This document shows, piece by piece, positions 1-11,327 of a DNA stretch of 64,000 nt. Both the position numbers and the translations under genes were made by a program. The notes below the pieces were generated by a model. The model saw only the letters and a list, made by a program, of their open reading frames with translations, did not search any database and was not told the origin of the DNA. The stretch comes from Macrobrachium rosenbergii (lineage: Eukaryota > Arthropoda > Malacostraca > Decapoda > Palaemonidae), in contig NC_089744.1 of the NCBI RefSeq assembly GCF_040412425.1, positions 37,818,099 to 37,882,098 of the forward strand, in the 5' to 3' direction. The first letter of the stretch is position 1. Each line of letters begins with the position of its first letter.

Positions 1-117
1 TTTTATATCATTACAGGGCCGCCATTATGTAGGACCCTCAGCAATTAATACTAACTAGCTTTTAATAGCAACTTATTTTATATCATTACAGGGCCGCCAT
101 TATGTAGGACCCTCAGC
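1..117. repeat. Direct 42 bp duplication with 75 bp offset
   Basis: Positions 1-42 and 76-117 are the same 42 bp sequence, separated by a short AT-rich spacer. Each copy contains a pyrimidine-poor but AG-terminated segment (TATATCATTACAG followed by GGCCGCC), so each could also act as a 3' splice acceptor. The second copy runs directly into the Cys-rich coding remnant that starts at about 117. Confidence 0.85.
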
Positions 118-392
118 TCAAGTGTTCCACAGCAAATTGCTCGGTGTGCTTTTTGCCAGTGGGTACGGCCCATACCACCTGCCATGAGCATAGTCTTTGT
201 AAAAAACAAGGAAAATTTGCTTTGGCACCAGATATGTGCAAAATTTGTAGTATGCTTTTGGCAGCAAGTTTTAAGGATGAAATAGCTCATTTTAAGCTGT
301 CTCGATGGGTCCTAGGGTTCAGTAGGGGTGAGGAAGGGGGAGATTATATCTTTCAGGCAGAACTCTGGGAGCAGATATTTAACCCTTTCTGA
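117..392 (+). pseudogene. Cys/His-rich gag-like coding remnant
   Basis: An open frame from about 117 to a stop at 392 encodes a segment with the pattern KCSTANCSVC, then CHEHSLC and, 15 residues on, CKIC. This is a C-x5-C-x2-C...C-x2-H-x2-C...C-x2-C arrangement that could bind zinc. Similar Cys-rich modules occur at the front of some invertebrate retroelement gag proteins, but I cannot name the family. No good ATG starts it (the frame passes through GTG at 144) and it ends with no recognisable domain, so it is probably a decayed fragment. It lies upstream of a second coding-like piece at 670-972, in keeping with one broken reading frame. Confidence 0.3.
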
Positions 393-669
393 GAACAAGA
401 TCTATGTTTGGGCCAAAACCTAGTAACATCAGTCCCAGTACCTCCCTGGTTAATCCCATGGAGAAAGTAGACAAATCTTTACATGAAGGGTTACATTCTT
501 ACTAGTGAACATGAAGTGGACATTGCCACTGAAATGTCCCTGCTAAACCAAGAAAGCTCAGGGGCACAAATTTCAGCTAAAGGAATTCTATCCTTCTGTA
601 ACTATCGATGCTGAAGATGATCTCTCCCCCAAAAGGGCTAGTACTGGGATCCACCTAACTCCGACTGAA

Positions 670-972
670 ATGACTATATTTTCAGAGGGGTATAGTATCT
701 TACCCAGGACTTCTGCCCCTTGGTTAACAGGCAGTTACAATTCAGTTGTTGAAGCTCAATCAGATTGCACAAGCTCCCCCAAAAGGGATATACATTTTGC
801 AGCATTTGATCAATTCCATAATGAAATTATTAGTAACATCAAAGATGTCCTTGCCACAGACCAGCAATGTATAAGGGACATGATGCTTGATTCTGAAAAG
901 GAAATTAAGGAAATTAAGTCAGTCATGTACACCCCAAGTGTAAAAGTACTGCATCGGGTAACCGAAAAGTGA
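670..972 (+). pseudogene. Unrecognised charged coding remnant, possibly gag-like
   Basis: A 100-codon frame opens with ATG at 670. Its middle (DQFHNEIISNIKDVLATDQQ, then DSEKEIKEIKSVMYTP) is charged and predicted helical, as in the coiled region of a gag or structural protein. There is no promoter signal and no domain I recognise. The DNA continues to 1101, where a pogo-like element interrupts it. Removing that element and one TA restores a longer continuous sequence into 2648 onward, but stops remain. I read it as part of the same decayed retroelement as 117-392; a genuine small gene is the alternative. Confidence 0.3.
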
Positions 973-1101
973 GAGTGGATACAAATGCTGCCCAAATAAG
1001 GTCTGATGTTAGAATTCTGACTGGAACAACAAATGGGTCAGTTCAGAATACAAAACTTCACATCAAACATAATAGGGCTCCAATACTCACCCCTGATGAT
1101 A

Positions 1102-2645
1102 CAGGTTGACCATCACTAATCCGGCATCACCGGGACCTGGAGGGTGCCGGATTAGCCATTTTGCTGGATTAGCCATTTTGCCGGATTAGCCATTTATTAG
1201 GCTAGAATACACGAAACCCAGTAGCTAAGCACCTCATCTTAGAATTAAAATATCCCATAAATCAGTACAAGTTGGATAATAAAGAAAAGACAATTATCAA
1301 ATACAGGTAGTGCTTGAGTTACGATAATTCGACTTACGATATTTTGAGTTTACGATTACGATGGGTTAGCAATTAATACCGGTACGAAAATATTTAGGAA
1401 ATATTTTTAGAATTCGTACAGGCGCAGGCAGCAGGTACAATCAGGCAGCGAGGGAGACCAACTTACAATAGAAAAACTTCTTTTCCTCCATCTCTTTATT
1501 CCATCTGCTAGTTAAAAAAGTAAAAGAGAATGATAAAAGTATTGTTAGTAACGTTATACTCTTGCATAAATGCGTACAGCCATAAACAACTGAATGGGAA
1601 ACTTGTTTTGCTAATAATCGTATCAGATAACAACTGTTTTGCTTGTATTTCAACCATCGTACGGTAATACAAAATTACCGTAGTTATGTTACAAATGACG
1701 TTAAGTACTGTACAATAGGACTGATATATTTTTTACACTATACCCTTATTCGCTTTGGAGAAAAGATCGGCAGGGAAATATACTGCTACAGTAACTTAAA
1801 GCTGTAAGTTGTAGCTGAAGCTGAGAAAACAATGTTCAAGCTGCTAATGACTATCAATTATCGTGCATCGGCAACATGGATGAAGCTCGACCGTAAATAA
1901 AACTGGAGAGAGTGTATTTTAATCAAAACTACTGGGCATGAAAGAATACAAATTACTACTGTTTTCACGCCGATAAAAGATAAATATGTATAGCTCGTAT
2001 TATGATGAAATCAAGAGAAAATAGTGAACGGAATCCTGATTTTTTTTTACACAAAACAAACATGCCCCCAAAACGGCCAGCCGTGATTCCCGCGAATGTC
2101 ATATATTAATGAAAAAAATAGCTAAATTAATTTCACAACGAAATGTATTTAAGTTATATTTCGACTTAAAAACACTTCGTATAACGAAAAATATCCGTGT
2201 CCCAAGTAAATAAAGTATCCATATTCATTTACGCTAACTAGAAGCAAGAAAAGCGCTTTGAACTTAGTTAAATGCGGCTAAATAAACACAGCGATATTGA
2301 TTCCCAAAACAAAACATTGATCGCAATTTATAATACAATTGGAAACAATTTAGTAAAGCATAACTTTTTAAAAGATCCATGAAAAAGATTCATATTTGTT
2401 ATCTTGATGTTTGTATAATACTGTTAATATGTGAATAGAGTTCAGTATAATGTAGGCTAGGCTGCCAGTTTGTTGATGCAGGACACTGCGCCACCAAATC
2501 GAAGCGGCCGGCAAACGAGTTAGCGCAGCGACCCAGGAAATTTGAAAATTTGTGCAGAAACATTGGAAATTACTCTAGCCGAAATTTGTGCCGGATTACT
2601 GATTGTTCCGGACTACTGATTGCCGGGTTAGTGATGGTCAACCTG
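1102..2645. mobile_element. Non-autonomous pogo/Tigger-like DNA transposon
   Basis: The left end CAGGTTGACCATCACTAA and the inverted right end TTAGTGATGGTCAACCTG match over at least 18 bp, and both ends are followed by further partly repeated CCGGATTA subterminal motifs. The element is flanked by the dinucleotide TA at 1100-1101 and 2646-2647, the target duplication used by Tc1/mariner-pogo elements. TIRs that begin CAG and contain an AATCCGGC-type core are typical of pogo/Tigger families. The 1,544 bp interior has no long frame, so it is non-autonomous. At about 1303-1360 there is a second TIR-like start (CAGGTAGTGCTTGAGTTACG) without a visible partner, perhaps a nested fragment. Confidence 0.85.
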
Positions 2646-2647
2646 TA

Positions 2648-3285
2648 CTGATAATCCTTGGTGAGACACCTCAATGTGCATTTTCTCTCCTGATGATGTT
2701 GAGTCCCCAAAACCCTCCCACTTCCCTGACGAAAAGGCAAGGTATTTGGGCAAGGGATCATCCTGCATTGACCAACAGAAAGCAATGCTTCTTGGTCTCC
2801 TCGCGATTTTGTTGTTGACAGTATGGTGGATTGCGCATGTGCATTAATCACTTCTTCTTCTAAGCAGGTTTTGGCAGTGGAAGAACCTGGGTATGCAGCT
2901 TCGCTGTAAAGATTAGGGAAAGCTCCCCTTATCTTGAGTCCATTACTTACTCCATCAAGTGTGACAGTGTTTATCACTACGACACAATACCTGGCCCCAA
3001 GACCAGCTAAAAGAGAATTCTTTGGCATTAGTTTGGTCACCATGGTGCTCTGGCAGACCATGGAAAGGTAACTCCTTGAGGATGAAACAGCAACTATCAG
3101 AAATAGGTTTTTCCCACTTCAAAACCTGTTTATTGATACCATAGAAAAATACATCTCTAAATGCACCTCCAGTTATAACTTTATTAATTTCCCTTATTTG
3201 GATCAACAAATACTTTTCAACGATGTTAAACTTTTGCTTTGTCTTGCAACAGAGAAGGAGGAATGAATTCTTGTATGTATGCCTG
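2648..3285 (+). pseudogene. Continuation of interrupted retroelement-like coding sequence
   Basis: When the element at 1102-2645 is removed with one TA, sequence resumes here without gap. Plus-strand frames contain coding-looking stretches, for example DDVESPKPSHFPDEKARYLG around 2690-2750 and, in another frame, LFIDTIEKYISKCTSSYNFI around 3130-3190, broken by stops and frameshifts. No domain is recognised. The calls on the opposite strand here (2570-3061) look like shadows. I treat this as decayed coding DNA of uncertain origin. Confidence 0.22.
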
Positions 3286-3765
3286 TACTGATTTTATCTC
3301 ACACCAGCCATATACCCATTCATAATGTCTATCAGTGCCAACAAAATAATAGTCCGATACTTGAAGTTAGAGCCCAACAGTGTTTATAAAGTTTTCTCGG
3401 TTAGTAGCCAGTAAATTGTTGGATGTAAGAAAAGGCAGAAATGTATCTCAAATAAGTTGCTTCTTTCAGCATCACTGGGAAAGCATTTTGAATACTTAGC
3501 TTCATAAGACTCAAATAGGATAAGCACATTGATAATACATAATTTTTCATTTTAAATCAATCTTTTGGCAATATTTTTTATATATAGATAAATTCATGGT
3601 TTTCAAAAAATACAGCCCAGCATTTTATTGACAGTTCTCAAATGTTCTCCTGCAAGAATTTAAAGAGTAAATGTAGCATTACCCAACCCTCCCAGTTTAC
3701 TATAGGTCTGACCTGTTTTATTCGTATCATGAGATTTCCACTTCACCTCATGAATCAAACAATTA

Positions 3766-4057
3766 AGTGCGCCCTCGACTTACGGCCCCACTGACTGTTA
3801 ACGGAATTTTACAGCGCTATAACTTGATGTTGCATCAAGTTATGCCACTGTTGACGGCACAAGCAGCAAGAATAGGCATTAATGGGGCTTACAGCGCTGT
3901 AACTTGACGCAACATCAAGCTACGGCACCATAAATCAAGTTACAACCCCCTAAGCGCCGCTAAAGCACCAATAATGGTGAAAAACCGACTTATGGCAGAA
4001 ATCAACTTACGGCACGGCGCCGGAACAGATCCCCTGCCGCAAGTCGAGGACGCACTG
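3766..4057. mobile_element. Short MITE with TA target duplication
   Basis: The left end AGTGCGCCCTCGACTTACGG and right end CCGCAAGTCGAGGACGCACTG are inverted matches (one C is missing at the extreme left) and the element is flanked by TA at 3764-3765 and 4058-4059. The 292 bp interior is itself full of inverted motifs, including the perfect hairpin TAACTTGATG / CATCAAGTTA near 3820-3842, and repeated AACTTGATG and TACGGC words. It has no coding capacity. The TIR type (CAGTGCG..CTCGACTTACGG) again points to the mariner/pogo group. Confidence 0.8.
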
Positions 4058-4511
4058 TACGTGGAAAGTTAATACAGTATTAAGACCAGCATGAAAGAGA
4101 GACAAGAATAAGTATGCAAAATTCGAACTACAAAGGAATTTTGCGAATTCTAACCAAGCCAGTTGTGTATTTTTTACAATTTTATTCATGCCTTAATGAC
4201 TTTTATCAAGTAAAGAAAAATTTATGAAGAAAAAGACATAACTGAAACATGTGTCTTGACTCAAGTCTTTGGTACTGTTTCCTGTTATATAGACTGTCAG
4301 TTATAAAATGCATATAGCAATCACTATCAAAAAATATTATGCAGTCAAGTCTTTGTCATATATACAATATGCTTGTGTAATATGTTATTTTTATTAAAAA
4401 CAAGAATTTTTACGGTAGATAAGTACAGACTGACACCTTGAGATAAAAGTGATAGCAGCTCTTTTTTAGCGGAAGCTCTGAATCAGGAAGTCAGGTTAGA
4501 TAATTTCCCAC

Positions 4512-5345
4512 GGCCACCCTCCTTCTCTGGCTGTTCATATACATTTGCCAGTATTTCTTATTGATACTTGGTTTATATATCATTATAGCCTGGTATATTT
4601 TTAGTAACTCAAATGGACATATTTGTCATTAAAGTTGTTTTTTCACTTTTTGTGTACAATCCTGTGTCTTCTATGGGAATAACTGCTTTGGTACAAATTC
4701 AGTCTACTTGTTTACATTCAGATAAAATGGAAGTAACCCAATCAGCAGCCAGTATCATGAGCAGTGTTGCCATGACAAATTGTTAATGAAGCCAACATTC
4801 CGATGACAGATCAGCTGCCACTGAATATAGTTATATGTCTTTAAACTAGTAGTTTCCCAGCCCGAGAAGAACCCTAAAAGAGTTCAGAGGTCTGGTTAAA
4901 CAAATCATTTATAACTAACTAACTAAACTAGTAGTTACATTCAGATTAGATCTATGAGGTAATGTGACAGAGAAGGCAGCCCTCTTCCTTCTCTAGTTAT
5001 TCATATGGATTTACCAGTATTTCTTATTGATACTTAGTTTTTATATCATTATGGCATGGTATATCTGTAGTAACTCAAAAGGACATATTTATCACTAAAT
5101 AGTTACTTTTGCACTTTTTGTGTATAATCCCATGTCTTCCATATGAATAACTGCTTTGGTATGGATTCAAAGTCTATTTGTTTACATTTGAATCTGCAGT
5201 TGATATCATGAGCAGTGTTGCCTGACAAATTGGTAATGAAGACATATTTCGATGACAGATCAGCCGACACTGACTTTAGTTACCTACATTTAAAATAGTG
5301 GCTACATTCAAATTAGGTGTAGGAGGTAATTTGACAGAGACTGTT
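4512..5345. repeat. Diverged tandem duplication, period about 465 bp
   Basis: The segment from about 4512 to 4975 recurs from about 4977 to 5345 with many substitutions and small indels. Matching landmarks are CCAGTATTTCTTATTGATAC (4550 and 5016), GTAACTCAAA followed by GGACATATTT (4605, 5070) and the run around ATGAGCAGTGTTGCC (4757, 5209). No gene is visible in either copy. Confidence 0.8.
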
Positions 5346-7357
5346 CTGATCCCATTAATTAGAAATTTTTTCTGTGCTGCTTATCTTGTACTTGCAGTAC
5401 TGTAAGCTTTAAGGCTTATTTGTTTGAAGTGGTAGGAAACTTTGATCATGTTCTGGTGCTGACTTGTGCAGAGAATTTTATTGATGTTGCCTCTGATGTC
5501 TGTAGCTGTCAGGTAATGACACATGGCCCTTGCTGAACAGAGAAAAGGTATGACTTTAGCAGACATAAATTTACAGTGTCGTCTGTATACCTGTGTGTTT
5601 GTATGCAAAAGAGGAAAAAAGACTTTAGGCTAGGCAGACAGAAAGTCCTTTTGATGGTCATGGAAATTTTTTTATGATTGCTTAATTTTAAGTAACATTG
5701 ATGCATTTTCTCATTGTAATGATTGTTTTATACTATACAGTATTAATGACTTTTTTAGTATATTGTTGATATGTGCAAAATTAAAGTACAATAATACTGA
5801 TAAATCTTTGTGATGGAGAGAAGAAAAGGAATTTGTTTTTAGATTAATTAGACAGATGTTTGTGTAAGTTCCTTCATGTTGTTTGGCTGTAGTATTTCAA
5901 GAACCTGTGGTGTTTTATTTTATTTTTTTTGCTGTAGTGACAGAATTGTTTGTATGTTATGCAATTATAACAGTATTGTGAACTCAAGTACAGAATGAGA
6001 AGACAGTGAGATGGTAGGCTAGGCTTATGCTAATCAGGCAAAGGCTGGTATTGTACTATAATTCCGAAAATTGCACATTTCATGAAAGACCACCCGAACA
6101 TACATAAGAAAGTAGATTGTTTAGGTTATTCTCTTTCTTCTCCTTTTCATTAATATTTGAAGACAGGTAGGTCAGAATCTTCAAATTTTGTGTAATGGAA
6201 AAGACTGTGAAAATTAGGGACATGGGTATTTTTAATTTTAACAGAATAAGTTCTAGACTTGGTTGAGTCATATGCTGGCAAATAAGGTAGTGTATTGGAG
6301 GTAATAAATAAATGAATGAAATTAGCTGAATATAATTCAGCAAATCTAAAAACTGACAACACTTAGCACAACAAAGGTATACACAAGTAATGAAGGGTAG
6401 TGGAAGAGAGATCCTATACTTAGGAAAAAAACTGCGAAGTATGGATACCACAACAGAATTTACATTAACGGTTAACATTACCCTTAAACTCTACCATCAA
6501 AATATATGAAACTTGAAGTATGTAGTCTAGATGCCAAAAAATGAACAAAACAGTTACAAACCTTATCTCCTGATTGTAAACCTGTGTTTGTAGTTATATC
6601 TCCTTAACAGAGATTTAGCTAAAATTCATGCAAGGTGCAAAATATGGGGAATGAAGTTGAACCTGGAGACTAAAAAAGGATGATTGCTAATAGTTCTAGA
6701 TCTCTGGACCCCACACCAAGCTCTTTTAATTGACTGTGTTTCTTTGACCACTTGCAACTCTTTAAGTAAAATTGTAGGTGTCATTCTTAACTGAAAATTC
6801 ATTTTTAAGAAGAAACATATCTGGTTCATTTTATCAAGTGCACGGAAAAAATTTTATAGACTTATCATTCCTGTGGAAATGCTTTCGTTCCATTATTTTC
6901 CCATATTTTCCATATTATTCCCCTGTTTTGTCTTCAGAAGCTGACTTGTATCTTTCCACATCTGAGTGTTAATCTGTGGCACTGTAATTCAGTTAGATCA
7001 CTGTGCATGCTTTATAAAAATTTTTCATAATTCTGATCCTTTGCATTGAGATCTTCCATGCAGTTAATTCTAACAATCTTCTATGTTATTTCGTGTGGCT
7101 CATTCCATGTTATCAAATTATGGAATGATTTTCTTAGTTATGTAGTTAAAGTTTTGTAACTTACGAGGTTCAGACTATGTGAAGTAGAAAGTTTTGAAAC
7201 TTACGAGGTTCAGACTATGTGCAGTAAAATTTTTATTGAACAGGCTTATATAAGTCTCATTTTGTAATTTTAATTGTGTTATCTCATGTGTTAATATTTA
7301 TTGTTCATATATTCATTTTTTTGCTTTGAATTTTTCTTTCAAAACTGGAAAGCTGGG
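5346..7357. other. No gene seen
   Basis: AT-rich single-copy-looking DNA. Frames here are short and not coding-like. The only structure noted is a short tandem duplication of about 48 bp at 7153-7224 (AACTTACGAGGTTCAGACTA twice). Confidence 0.6.
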
Positions 7358-7393
<36 letters not shown>

Positions 7394-7395
7394 TT

Positions 7396-7439
<44 letters not shown>

Positions 7440-7450
7440 GTAATAAATAA
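7358..7450. repeat. (AAT)n microsatellite
   Basis: About 90 bp of nearly uninterrupted AAT/TAA trinucleotides, with one short interruption around 7391-7402. Confidence 0.95.
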
Positions 7451-7629
7451 AGTTTTATTGAATATTATTGCTGCTTCAGCTGTGTGTACTTTATAGAAGA
7501 CTTTCTATTTTCCTTATTGCGGACTTCTCTTCATTGGAGGTGCGTGCTAACAGCTCGCATGTATTTGTCGTTTCATGAGGGAAAGTAAAAAATTTGGATT
7601 CTGCTTTTTATATATTCTATACAGTCAGA

Positions 7630-8915
7630 ATATTATAACTTATACAGTTGCTTATACACTTGTTGCTGTAATACAGTTGCTTATACACTTGTTGCTGCGA
7701 CGTTTCGACAGTCTCTTCTGTCATTCTCCAACGGGAGCTAGTAGAGGACTGGCAGGTTGCATAGGTCCTTCCGAATTTATACATGGGCTTCAGCGGTGGG
7801 TCATGGACGGCAAATTTTGATTGGTTGCAGAAGGCGAGCTTCAAGCCACATTTCTGCGGCGAAGCTCAAGCCTGACTGACCTTCTAAATCTGGGAATGCT
7901 ACTCATTCCAACGTTCCCATTGGCCTGCCGTTGCGTGATGTCATGCCGACTGACATCATCGATAGTTTGGCTGCTATTGGGAGGAGGATGAATGGCGCCA
8001 TTATTTCCTCTCTCTCTCGTAGTTGGGGTTGTCTTGAAAGGCGCCTCGCTCTTTAGGGCCGTCTCCATTCTCTGGGTTGTCATGTTCAGGTTTTTGTTGG
8101 ATTTGGTGGTTGTTCGGCATTGCTCTTCTCAAATTCATGGGTAGGAGCGATGCCTCCTGCGTTGTGTTCATTGTGGGCCTTCTCTCGGCAATGAGGAGCG
8201 TCTCCAGCAGGTGCAGACGTCGGGGGTCGGGGCTGTCCCAATTATACTTATATTTTGTGTAATACTGTCGCAGGAGATGGAAATATTGTGGGTGGCACAG
8301 ACGTGGTTCATGATGGCACCTTCCTGGGTGTGGCAGGGGATCCTCTTTGACAGATGCATCGTGGTCATTCCAATACAAATGCATGGGCATCCTCAGACAG
8401 GACATACAAATTGGTAGACCACATTCTGCTTGAGTGGGGTCAGTTGCTGGTGGAGAGGTGTTATTCTTCATCATGAGATCACGGGTGCGGCGGTTCTTGT
8501 AATATGTTACTAGATTTATCATCTTATTATCTTCGGTCGGGGTGACTTTCTCCATAACGATATTCTTTATGGAGCACTCGTCCTCGTGGTACTGGGGATG
8601 CATACGGGCCTTGTAATATATCTTGATGTCATCCTTTGGGGCAGGTTGTGCGCTCTCACCGCTATACCATTTCTCCAGGCCAGTTCGGATTTCCTTGTTG
8701 ATGAGTTTGTTGGTGAAACCATTATTCACCAACATTTGTGCAGCATGTTCAAATTCCTTGTTAGTGTCCTGCCAGGTGGAGCAGTGGGAGAGGGCCCTTC
8801 TAATGAAGGTCCTGACCGTCATATTCTTAAACCTATGGGAGTGAAATTTTTTATGAATTATTACGGACACAGAGAATGGCAGCTTCAGTGGAATTGACTT
8901 TATATATGGTCTCAA
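7630..8915 (-). mobile_element. Penelope-like element, 3' part (copy 1)
   Basis: On the minus strand this holds the region between reverse transcriptase and the GIY-YIG endonuclease of a Penelope-like retroelement, followed by its 3' untranslated end. Coding occupies about 8001-8915. The final part, 7640-7760, ends in CTGTCGAAACGTCGC, a tail motif common at PLE termini. A 31 bp direct duplication (ACAGTTGCTTATACACTTGT) lies at the very end (7640-7698). The reverse transcriptase itself is missing, so this copy is 5'-truncated or internally deleted. Confidence 0.75.
8001..8915 (-). pseudogene. PLE ORF fragment: linker plus broken GIY-YIG endonuclease
   Basis: A 304-codon frame includes VRTFIRRALSHCSTWQDTNK, then ALVNNGF-type and KWYSGE motifs, and VTYYKNRRTRDLMMKNN, the conserved stretch that precedes the PLE endonuclease. 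Just after this the frame shifts: the GIY-YIG continuation (LSKRIPCHTQEGAIMNH) is in another minus frame at about 8290-8350, so the endonuclease is disrupted. Compared with copy 2 (10767-11120) the order of motifs is the same. PLE endonucleases nick DNA to prime insertion; this copy cannot make an intact one. Confidence 0.7.
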
Positions 8916-9360
8916 TTCCTCTTATTATTTTCTTCTCATCAGGGCTGATATTTGCTAATAACTGGCCGATGTTCATAGTCTGGATAAGGGATTGGTTTTT
9001 TGAAATACTAATTTTAATACATAAAAAAAAGGAGGTTAAAAGTGGCGTCTGATCACTGTAGAGTTTGCAATTTACGGGATCTGGATATCAGGATTATTCT
9101 TGTGTGGAATCTTTGTCATTGTTCTAAGGGCGTAGCGGAATTCCGTTTCCAGCTATATCATTGGTTCATTCTCAAGGAAGGGTGGGCTTGTTCTGATTGG
9201 AATTGGGTTATTAGACAGTATTTATAGTGTCCCAGGTGTCCTGTGTTGTGATGGCTGAATTTTCATGGGCTGGTTCAGGGGATTAAGTTCCTGAGCCAAA
9301 CCGTCTCCCAGAGGTCGATGCTTGCACTGGTCTCTGCGTGCGGACGTTGGAGACTGGGAG
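8916..9360 (-). mobile_element. PLE-like fragment upstream of copy 1
   Basis: Minus-strand frames here contain coding-looking pieces such as FRYALRTMTKIPHKNNPDIQ (about 9100-9160) and NIGQLLANISPDEKK (about 8930-8975), interrupted by stops. By position they would be the N-terminal region or 5' leader of PLE copy 1, lying head-to-tail behind the 3' end of copy 2. I cannot align them to a named domain, so this is inference from context. Confidence 0.35.
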
Positions 9361-9589
9361 GGTAGTACAGTAATACCCCGAACTTGCACGATTCGAGTTG
9401 GGCGAATTCACAAACACGTGAACTTTTCATTGGAACCTAACTAATTGTCATGAACTAGTTTTTCCAGACACGCAAACATTTGTGAATACTGAGAAACCCT
9501 GCAAAAGTGTTTATGCTTAATTTTTTGTAATTTATAAGTTTTCAAGCTTTTGTGTGTAAATTGAATAACATTAATTAATAAAAGTAATA

Positions 9590-9591
<2 letters not shown>

Positions 9592-9626
<35 letters not shown>
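9592..9626. repeat. (CT)n microsatellite
   Basis: About 17 uninterrupted CT dinucleotides inside the pogo-like element. Confidence 0.95.
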
Positions 9627-9630
<4 letters not shown>

Positions 9631-9732
9631 TGAGATGAGAGAATTTTTTGGTACATGTTTATTTGTTTTGTATGATAAATAAATTTTTTACCCAATAATA
9701 AGTACAGTACTAATTTTCAAATATTAAAATTA

Positions 9733-9778
<46 letters not shown>
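9733..9778. repeat. (AAT)n microsatellite
   Basis: About 15 AAT trinucleotides inside the pogo-like element. Confidence 0.95.
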
Positions 9779-9940
9779 GTAATAACAATAAAACTGTAAT
9801 TACAAAATTCTTATGTGATACGTATTTTAAACAAACAAATATCTTTCCCTCATCTTTTGAGAAGAAGCTCGAAGGCAAAGCTGTCAGACATGTCACTTTA
9901 ACATGACAAGAAGGGGGAGTGTTGCTGATTAGCGGGTCAA

Positions 9941-9942
<2 letters not shown>

Positions 9943-9971
<29 letters not shown>
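9943..9971. repeat. (CT)n microsatellite
   Basis: About 14 CT dinucleotides inside the pogo-like element. Confidence 0.95.
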
Positions 9972-9975
<4 letters not shown>

Positions 9976-10766
9976 AGCGCTCACACAATTTTACCACTTA
10001 TTATTTCTCTGTACGTCTTTACCTGTACAGTAGATAGTTTAAGTTGATCTAATTTTACCTGTACCATCTACAAAGTGTAAATGCACTAGTGTGGCAAATA
10101 CGTTCTGAAACATAGAGACGTAATAACTAAGGGTTGTATTAGTCAAAATAAAAAACACTGTTTGTTCATGAAAAAGCATTTCAGAAAAAAGAGAAAGATA
10201 CGTAGAATAAAGAAGTTATTAAAAAGAGGTTGAGAAGACTTCTAAAAATAGATCGGTTTGAAGGAGAGAGAGACGGAAATTCTCTTCCAACTCTTTTTTT
10301 ATGTCAAGTATATATTTCTTTTTTAAGGGTAATGTATTAAGCTAACTTTTAAATGAAATTACAGTAACTTTAATTTCATTTCAAAGTTAGCTTAATAATT
10401 TAGGAGCATGATTAGGGTCATATTTGGTGTTTAAACTTTAGAAATAAGCATTTATTAGCATTTTTAGAGACCGTGCCAAACTTGCGCAAAAATTCGCCTT
10501 GCGTGAGGGGTTCGTGAACCTAATCTCGAGTAAGTTCGTGGTATGACTGTACTGGGAAGGTCACTGTCTGAGGTGGAGGCACCACCTGATTGGTTTGTTC
10601 ATTTGGCTCTGGGGTGCTGGTGGGTGGCGCCTTATGTGCCACCGTTGTGAGGAGGGAAGTCTCCTGCATGGTGTTGAGGCTAGGTCTCTCCTTTCTGAGG
10701 TGTAGGGCCTCAGGAGGCGGAGGCGGCGGTGGTCTGCCAAATAATCAGTTATTCCAATATTAGTAA

Positions 10767-11120
10767 TTACTGTAAGTCTTTTCCAGTTATTCTGATGTTG
10801 TGAATATTCTTAGCATGATTATGGATGGCACCGTCCTGTGCGTGGCAGGAGATCCTCTTGGAAAATCTCATCTTGGTCATCCCAATGTAGGTGCTGGAGC
10901 ATTCCCAGACAGGGTATTTGTATTGATAGACCACGTTGGTTTTCTTCAGAGGGTCCTGCACTGTGGGGGCCGGGTTATTTTTCATGATCAGGCTGCTGGT
11001 CTTCTTGCTTTTGTAATACATTACTAATTTAACCCTTTTTGCAGGGTCCATAGGGAAGATGTTTCCTTCTATGATATTGCGAAGGGCTCGCTCGTCCTCT
11101 TTGTATTTCCTGTGAAACAT
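10767..11120 (-). pseudogene. PLE GIY-YIG endonuclease fragment
   Basis: The 117-codon frame runs from YYRKFHR-type linker (MFHRKYKEDERALRNII) through LVMYYKSKKTSSLIMKNNPA to the endonuclease signature: a Tyr-Ile-Gly (TYIGMT) followed by RFSKRISCHAQDGAIHNH. In PLE enzymes the YIG and the following Arg/His are part of the active site. An upstream Cys pair expected in the CCHH zinc-finger-like insert is only partly present (KYPVWEC). The frame stops at 10767 and PLE-like tail sequence continues in another frame to about 10640. Confidence 0.75.
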
Positions 11121-11327
11121 TCCCTTGTAAAAGAGAGTGATATGTCTTCAAGGGCGGCAGGGCAAGGCTCCTGCTGATACCATTTATCAATGCTTCTCAT
11201 ATGGATTTTGTGTTGTCCCAGTTGGAATACTCATTGTTAATTAAAACCTGGGCAACATGCTCTGATTTGGTGTGTGTGTCCTTCCAAGAGGAGCAGTATG
11301 AGAGAACTCTCCTGATGAAGGCACTGA

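Larger units (their letters stand above)
9368..10549. mobile_element. Non-autonomous pogo-like transposon inserted between PLE copies
   Basis: The left end CAGTAATACCCCGAACTTGC and right end, read inverted, CAGTCATACCACGAACTTAC agree over about 20 bp. TA flanks both sides (9366-9367, 10550-10551). The 1,182 bp interior carries microsatellites ((CT)n at 9592-9626 and 9943-9971, (AAT)n at 9733-9778) and a 22 bp inverted repeat around 10333-10398 (TTAAGCTAACTTT...AAAGTTAGCTTAA), but no coding sequence. It differs in sequence from the element at 1102-2645 although the TIR type is related. Confidence 0.85.
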
